This document shows positions 60,986-64,000 of a DNA stretch of 64,000 bases, piece by piece; position 1 is the stretch's first letter, and each line of letters begins with the position of its first letter. Location: NCBI GenBank assembly GCA_018881555.1, contig JACAXG010000025.1, positions 5,277,899 through 5,341,898 of the forward strand. Direction: 5' to 3'. This stretch comes from Amblyornis subalaris (taxonomy: Eukaryota > Chordata > Aves > Passeriformes > Ptilonorhynchidae). The position numbers and the translations under genes were made by a program. The notes below the pieces were generated by a model. That model made no database searches and was not told the origin of the DNA. It worked only from the letters and a program-made list of their open reading frames with translations.

Positions 60986-63900
60986 AAAGCAAAGCAAAGT
61001 AAAGCAGCCATTAGGCTGCAACAACTTTCCCCTCCCCAATCTCAACAGCATCTCCTAATGCTCACCTGTGGCTTGGGACAAACTAAAGTTCATCTTTGAG
61101 CCTGTGGCTCTTTCTTTGCCAGCTTGAGAAAGTTGAAAATGAAGCTGTATTCCCAAGGTGAGGGAACTGTGACCTCTGCACCCCGCTACAGCTCAAGAGA
61201 AGAAGGCCATTAGAAAAACACATCCTATGGGGCTGGGCAGGATAAGATGGGAATGAAGAATGGCCTTTGACACCCACCAGTTCTGTCATCTGTCAGCTCT
61301 AGAATCTAGAATCGTATTATGTGTCTATCAAAAGCCAAGCTTTGTCTGTCTTTGCATCATTCCAAGATTCAAACCTCTTGGAGGGTTCAGAGGATAGAAG
61401 GAGNCCACCGGTCCCAAATGCAGTGGTGGCACTGCAGCACTGTTGAGCTGAGGCAGAGTGGATGGCAAAGCAGAGGTTCCCTCTGGCTGTCCCTCCTGCT
61501 AATCCTGTCTTTGTGATTTATGGACATCCCCTGCTATCTTATCAGTGTTTATTTCTTCCCACTCCTCCAGTTTGGGCAGAAAAGGAGTTGCCCATATTTT
61601 TTGGCATTGTCACATAGTGGTTCTGCCCTGTCAACCAAAGATGGTAACCTAGATGTGTCTTGGCAGGTTTGGGGCCACCAGACAATGAGCTTTAGTCTGT
61701 TTCTATTGCAGAGAACGCAAGAAAATTCAACGTATTATTTTGCATATTATCTGAGAAGTTTTGGAATTTGTAAAAAAGCAACTTTGCATGAAAAGTACCC
61801 AGTTTCAGCTGTGTTGGTATNGTCAGACTTACATATATTCTCATTAGTGATAAAGTGTTTAACAGCACATGATGCAGAAACCAAATTAGTAAATGACTTG
61901 TTGAATTTAGTCGAAAAATCTGAGGATCATCCTTCACAGAGGTCAGATAATCTACTAGGGGGAGAAAGATCATAAGATAGCCATCTCCCTCTTTAAAATG
62001 AGCACCTGATTATTCGAGTCGGGTTTGAATTGTCTCCTTTGTACAAGTGAGGTGTTATTCTAAGATTTGTTTTACAGATTGTACTCTGCATTTAAAATCT
62101 CCCTTATGTGTAATCTTCTGCTATCTCCTTTGTTCTTGTCAAACAGATGAAGGAAGCAACTCCTGCCAACTTTTTTGTTTCTCATTTGGCATATTGTTAT
62201 AAATTGTACACAGAGACCTTCATAAAAGATTTTATTCACCATCTTTTATTAAGAATCCTTATGCAAGTGTATGTGTCTGTATTTATAATCATCTATATTT
62301 GCATAAAATAGAAGAGGCCAGTACCCAGAATAAAAACAAAAAAGAATGAAAACCTCAGCAGTGAGAATTCAGCTATAAAATTGCCAGGCTCATTAAAGAA
62401 TTTGGACTAATTCTTGAGAGGTTTTGTCTTTGAAACTTCCTTCCTATGTGCATTTGCTTACACAAGTCCAGCAAATCTGTTAATATACCAGAATTCTCCA
62501 ACAATCTTTCCATTTTTTCAAGCAGTTTTCCAAACAGTCTGATATAATGAGATGTTCTGCATTAGAACTGAATGCAGTTCTTTGTAACTATTGTGCTGAG
62601 CACAGTTATATATGCATAGTGCACTTTAGAAATACAAGGTAGCACTAAGTGCAATGTATTTATTCAGTGTAGTAAATATTCATGGTGCTTCTTATGTCAA
62701 TAGAAAATAACAAATTATATTGTCTTTTTGGTTACAGTGATACTGATTTCTGATTATTCTACTGACTCAATAGTGCTTTCTAGACTTTAATAAGTGTAAC
62801 TAATACAGGGAATACGGTGTATGTAAGAAAATATGGAAACAAAAAAATAAAAAGTATTGAAGGACAAGGCTTTTCTGGCTCTGTGTTCGTTCTGCTTTGA
62901 GATCTGACCTAGAGACAGATGACAGGCATTTTGTAGTCAGACTGGAAACTGAAACTTGGAATGTCTGCCTTGGGAGAAACTGCAGGCACGTAAAAAACCT
63001 TTTCAATGTTTTTTGTAATTTCAAAGTATTTGAAAAAGACTGTTAAAAAGAAACCACTGTTTACTAATCTGAGCTCTAAAATTTCAGATAATTACTGTGA
63101 TAATGGACACTGACTGAATTAGAACAGGTAATGTCAATATGAAAAAAGATGGAAGAGGAGAAAGGAGGGAAATGAGCAAATTTTTGCCCAAACTCTCCAG
63201 ACTGTCCAAATTTGTCATTTGCTTAGCTGCAGGTGAGCCGCACTATGTTCTTTTTCAGTATCCCTGTGTTTAATCTGGAACTCTGCAGAGACTTCATATT
63301 TTCGGTGCTGGAGCAGTCATCTGATACGTTAGGAAGTGGCAGATGAATCATGATGAGTCTGACTGAGTCTTGGTGCAAATATATATAGCAGGAAAGCAAA
63401 GGTTTGCAGTAAAAGCACTCTGTAATACCTGTGACTTAGCATTTTTGAAATTAAATAGCCTGAGTGTGGCTTCAAGGGTAAAGGGTGCAGATCGAAGGCT
63501 TGCTCATGATACCCAGGTGATTATGGGAAGCTGGAAGAGCTGAGTTTGGGCACACACTGCAGACATCTGTTCTGGCAGTCTTTGCAGCACGGTAAGATGA
63601 AGTTACCTCTTGTTGCCCTCATCTTTCGGTGAACAATTTCAAAAAAAATGAGATTAAGGAAAAGATTGTATATTTTTTGTTCCTTTTTAATTTTGAATGC
63701 TGATATGATAACACACCTACATCTGTCAGAAAATCAAGAAAATCGTTGAATGAGATTTCAGTGCCTACCTCTTAGATGGGTATCTTAGCCTTTGCCAGTA
63801 CATTAATGATGCTGGCTCTTACTTCTTTGTTATCAAAACTTGTAAAACATTGTAGTTTCTTGATTCTGAGCAAAAATGAAAAGCTGAAACTTAAATAAAT

Positions 63901-64000
63901 AGTCTACAAATGATGAGATTTGTAATAATGAGCAAACCCACTAGATTTTAATATAAATGATGTTACCTGTACAATCAGTTTATACTAAGTTGGGTTCTCA

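Larger units (their letters stand above)
50411..64000. other. Distal 5' flank of CNTNAP5, gene desert
   Basis: Mostly AT-rich sequence without recognisable genes. Exceptions are a GATA-motif cluster near 52.48-52.57 kb, a GC-rich but only moderately CpG-rich stretch at about 53.0-53.45 kb, a MIR-like scrap near 55.2 kb, a worn palindromic repeat near 57.05 kb, a small CpG-rich patch at 57.2-57.5 kb, and a short CR1 fragment at 60.9 kb. ORFs (the longest is 151 codons, 61520-61975 plus) have no domain I recognise. Confidence 0.5.

Noticed and set aside
61520..61975. 151-codon plus-strand ORF containing AHDAETKLVNDLL
   Set aside because: A faint resemblance to the N-terminus of nicotinic receptor subunits (E-T-R-L-V) is limited to a few residues. 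There is no signal peptide, Cys-loop or further match, so chance is more likely.
1..64000. tRNA, rRNA, CRISPR or bacterial/viral gene clusters
   Set aside because: None seen. The window is ordinary vertebrate intron and intergenic DNA, and the only retroviral trace is the solo LTR.

Overview
This is vertebrate nuclear DNA, most likely from a bird. It is about 40% GC, gene-poor and intron-like. Its few recognisable interspersed repeats are 5'-truncated CR1 LINEs ending in the ATTCTATG tail, one solo retroviral-type LTR and worn MIR-like SINE remnants. No operon, bacterial gene, tRNA, rRNA or CRISPR array is visible. The sequence carries many isolated single N bases but no gap runs.

The one protein-coding gene I can identify is CNTNAP5 (contactin-associated protein-like 5, a neurexin-superfamily neuronal adhesion protein), on the minus strand. 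Only coding exon 1 (35559-35640) is in the window. It encodes a 27-residue signal peptide whose last residues, LWHLGLTATN, match my recollection of the human CNTNAP5 N-terminus. It is followed by a consensus GTGAGT donor that leaves a phase-1 split codon fitting the Tyr expected next. The exon sits in a strong CpG island (about 34480-36080, with a second block at about 36250-36790). A TATA-like box lies at 35946-35954, and a 37-codon upstream ORF stops two bases before the CNTNAP5 start codon.

Layout: 1-35558 is the start of CNTNAP5 intron 1 (the gene runs towards lower coordinates). I found no second exon there. It holds a MIR-like SINE near 8.0 kb, a CR1 at 11.3-11.8 kb, a solo LTR at 23.6-24.0 kb, microsatellites, and an AT-rich but unusually CpG-dense block at 34.24-34.45 kb. 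From about 36.8 kb to 64 kb is the 5' flank of the gene. It looks like a gene desert with two minus-strand CR1 fragments (50.0-50.4 and 60.9 kb), simple repeats, a small orphan CpG-rich patch at 57.2-57.5 kb, and several AT-rich blocks that could be conserved regulatory elements.

I did not find a convincing undescribed system. The most useful follow-ups are the CpG-dense AT-rich block, the abutting uORF, the orphan CpG patch and a possible 68-residue single-pass membrane ORF at 43.2 kb. The many long GC-rich ORFs between 34.4 and 36.1 kb are CpG-island artefacts.
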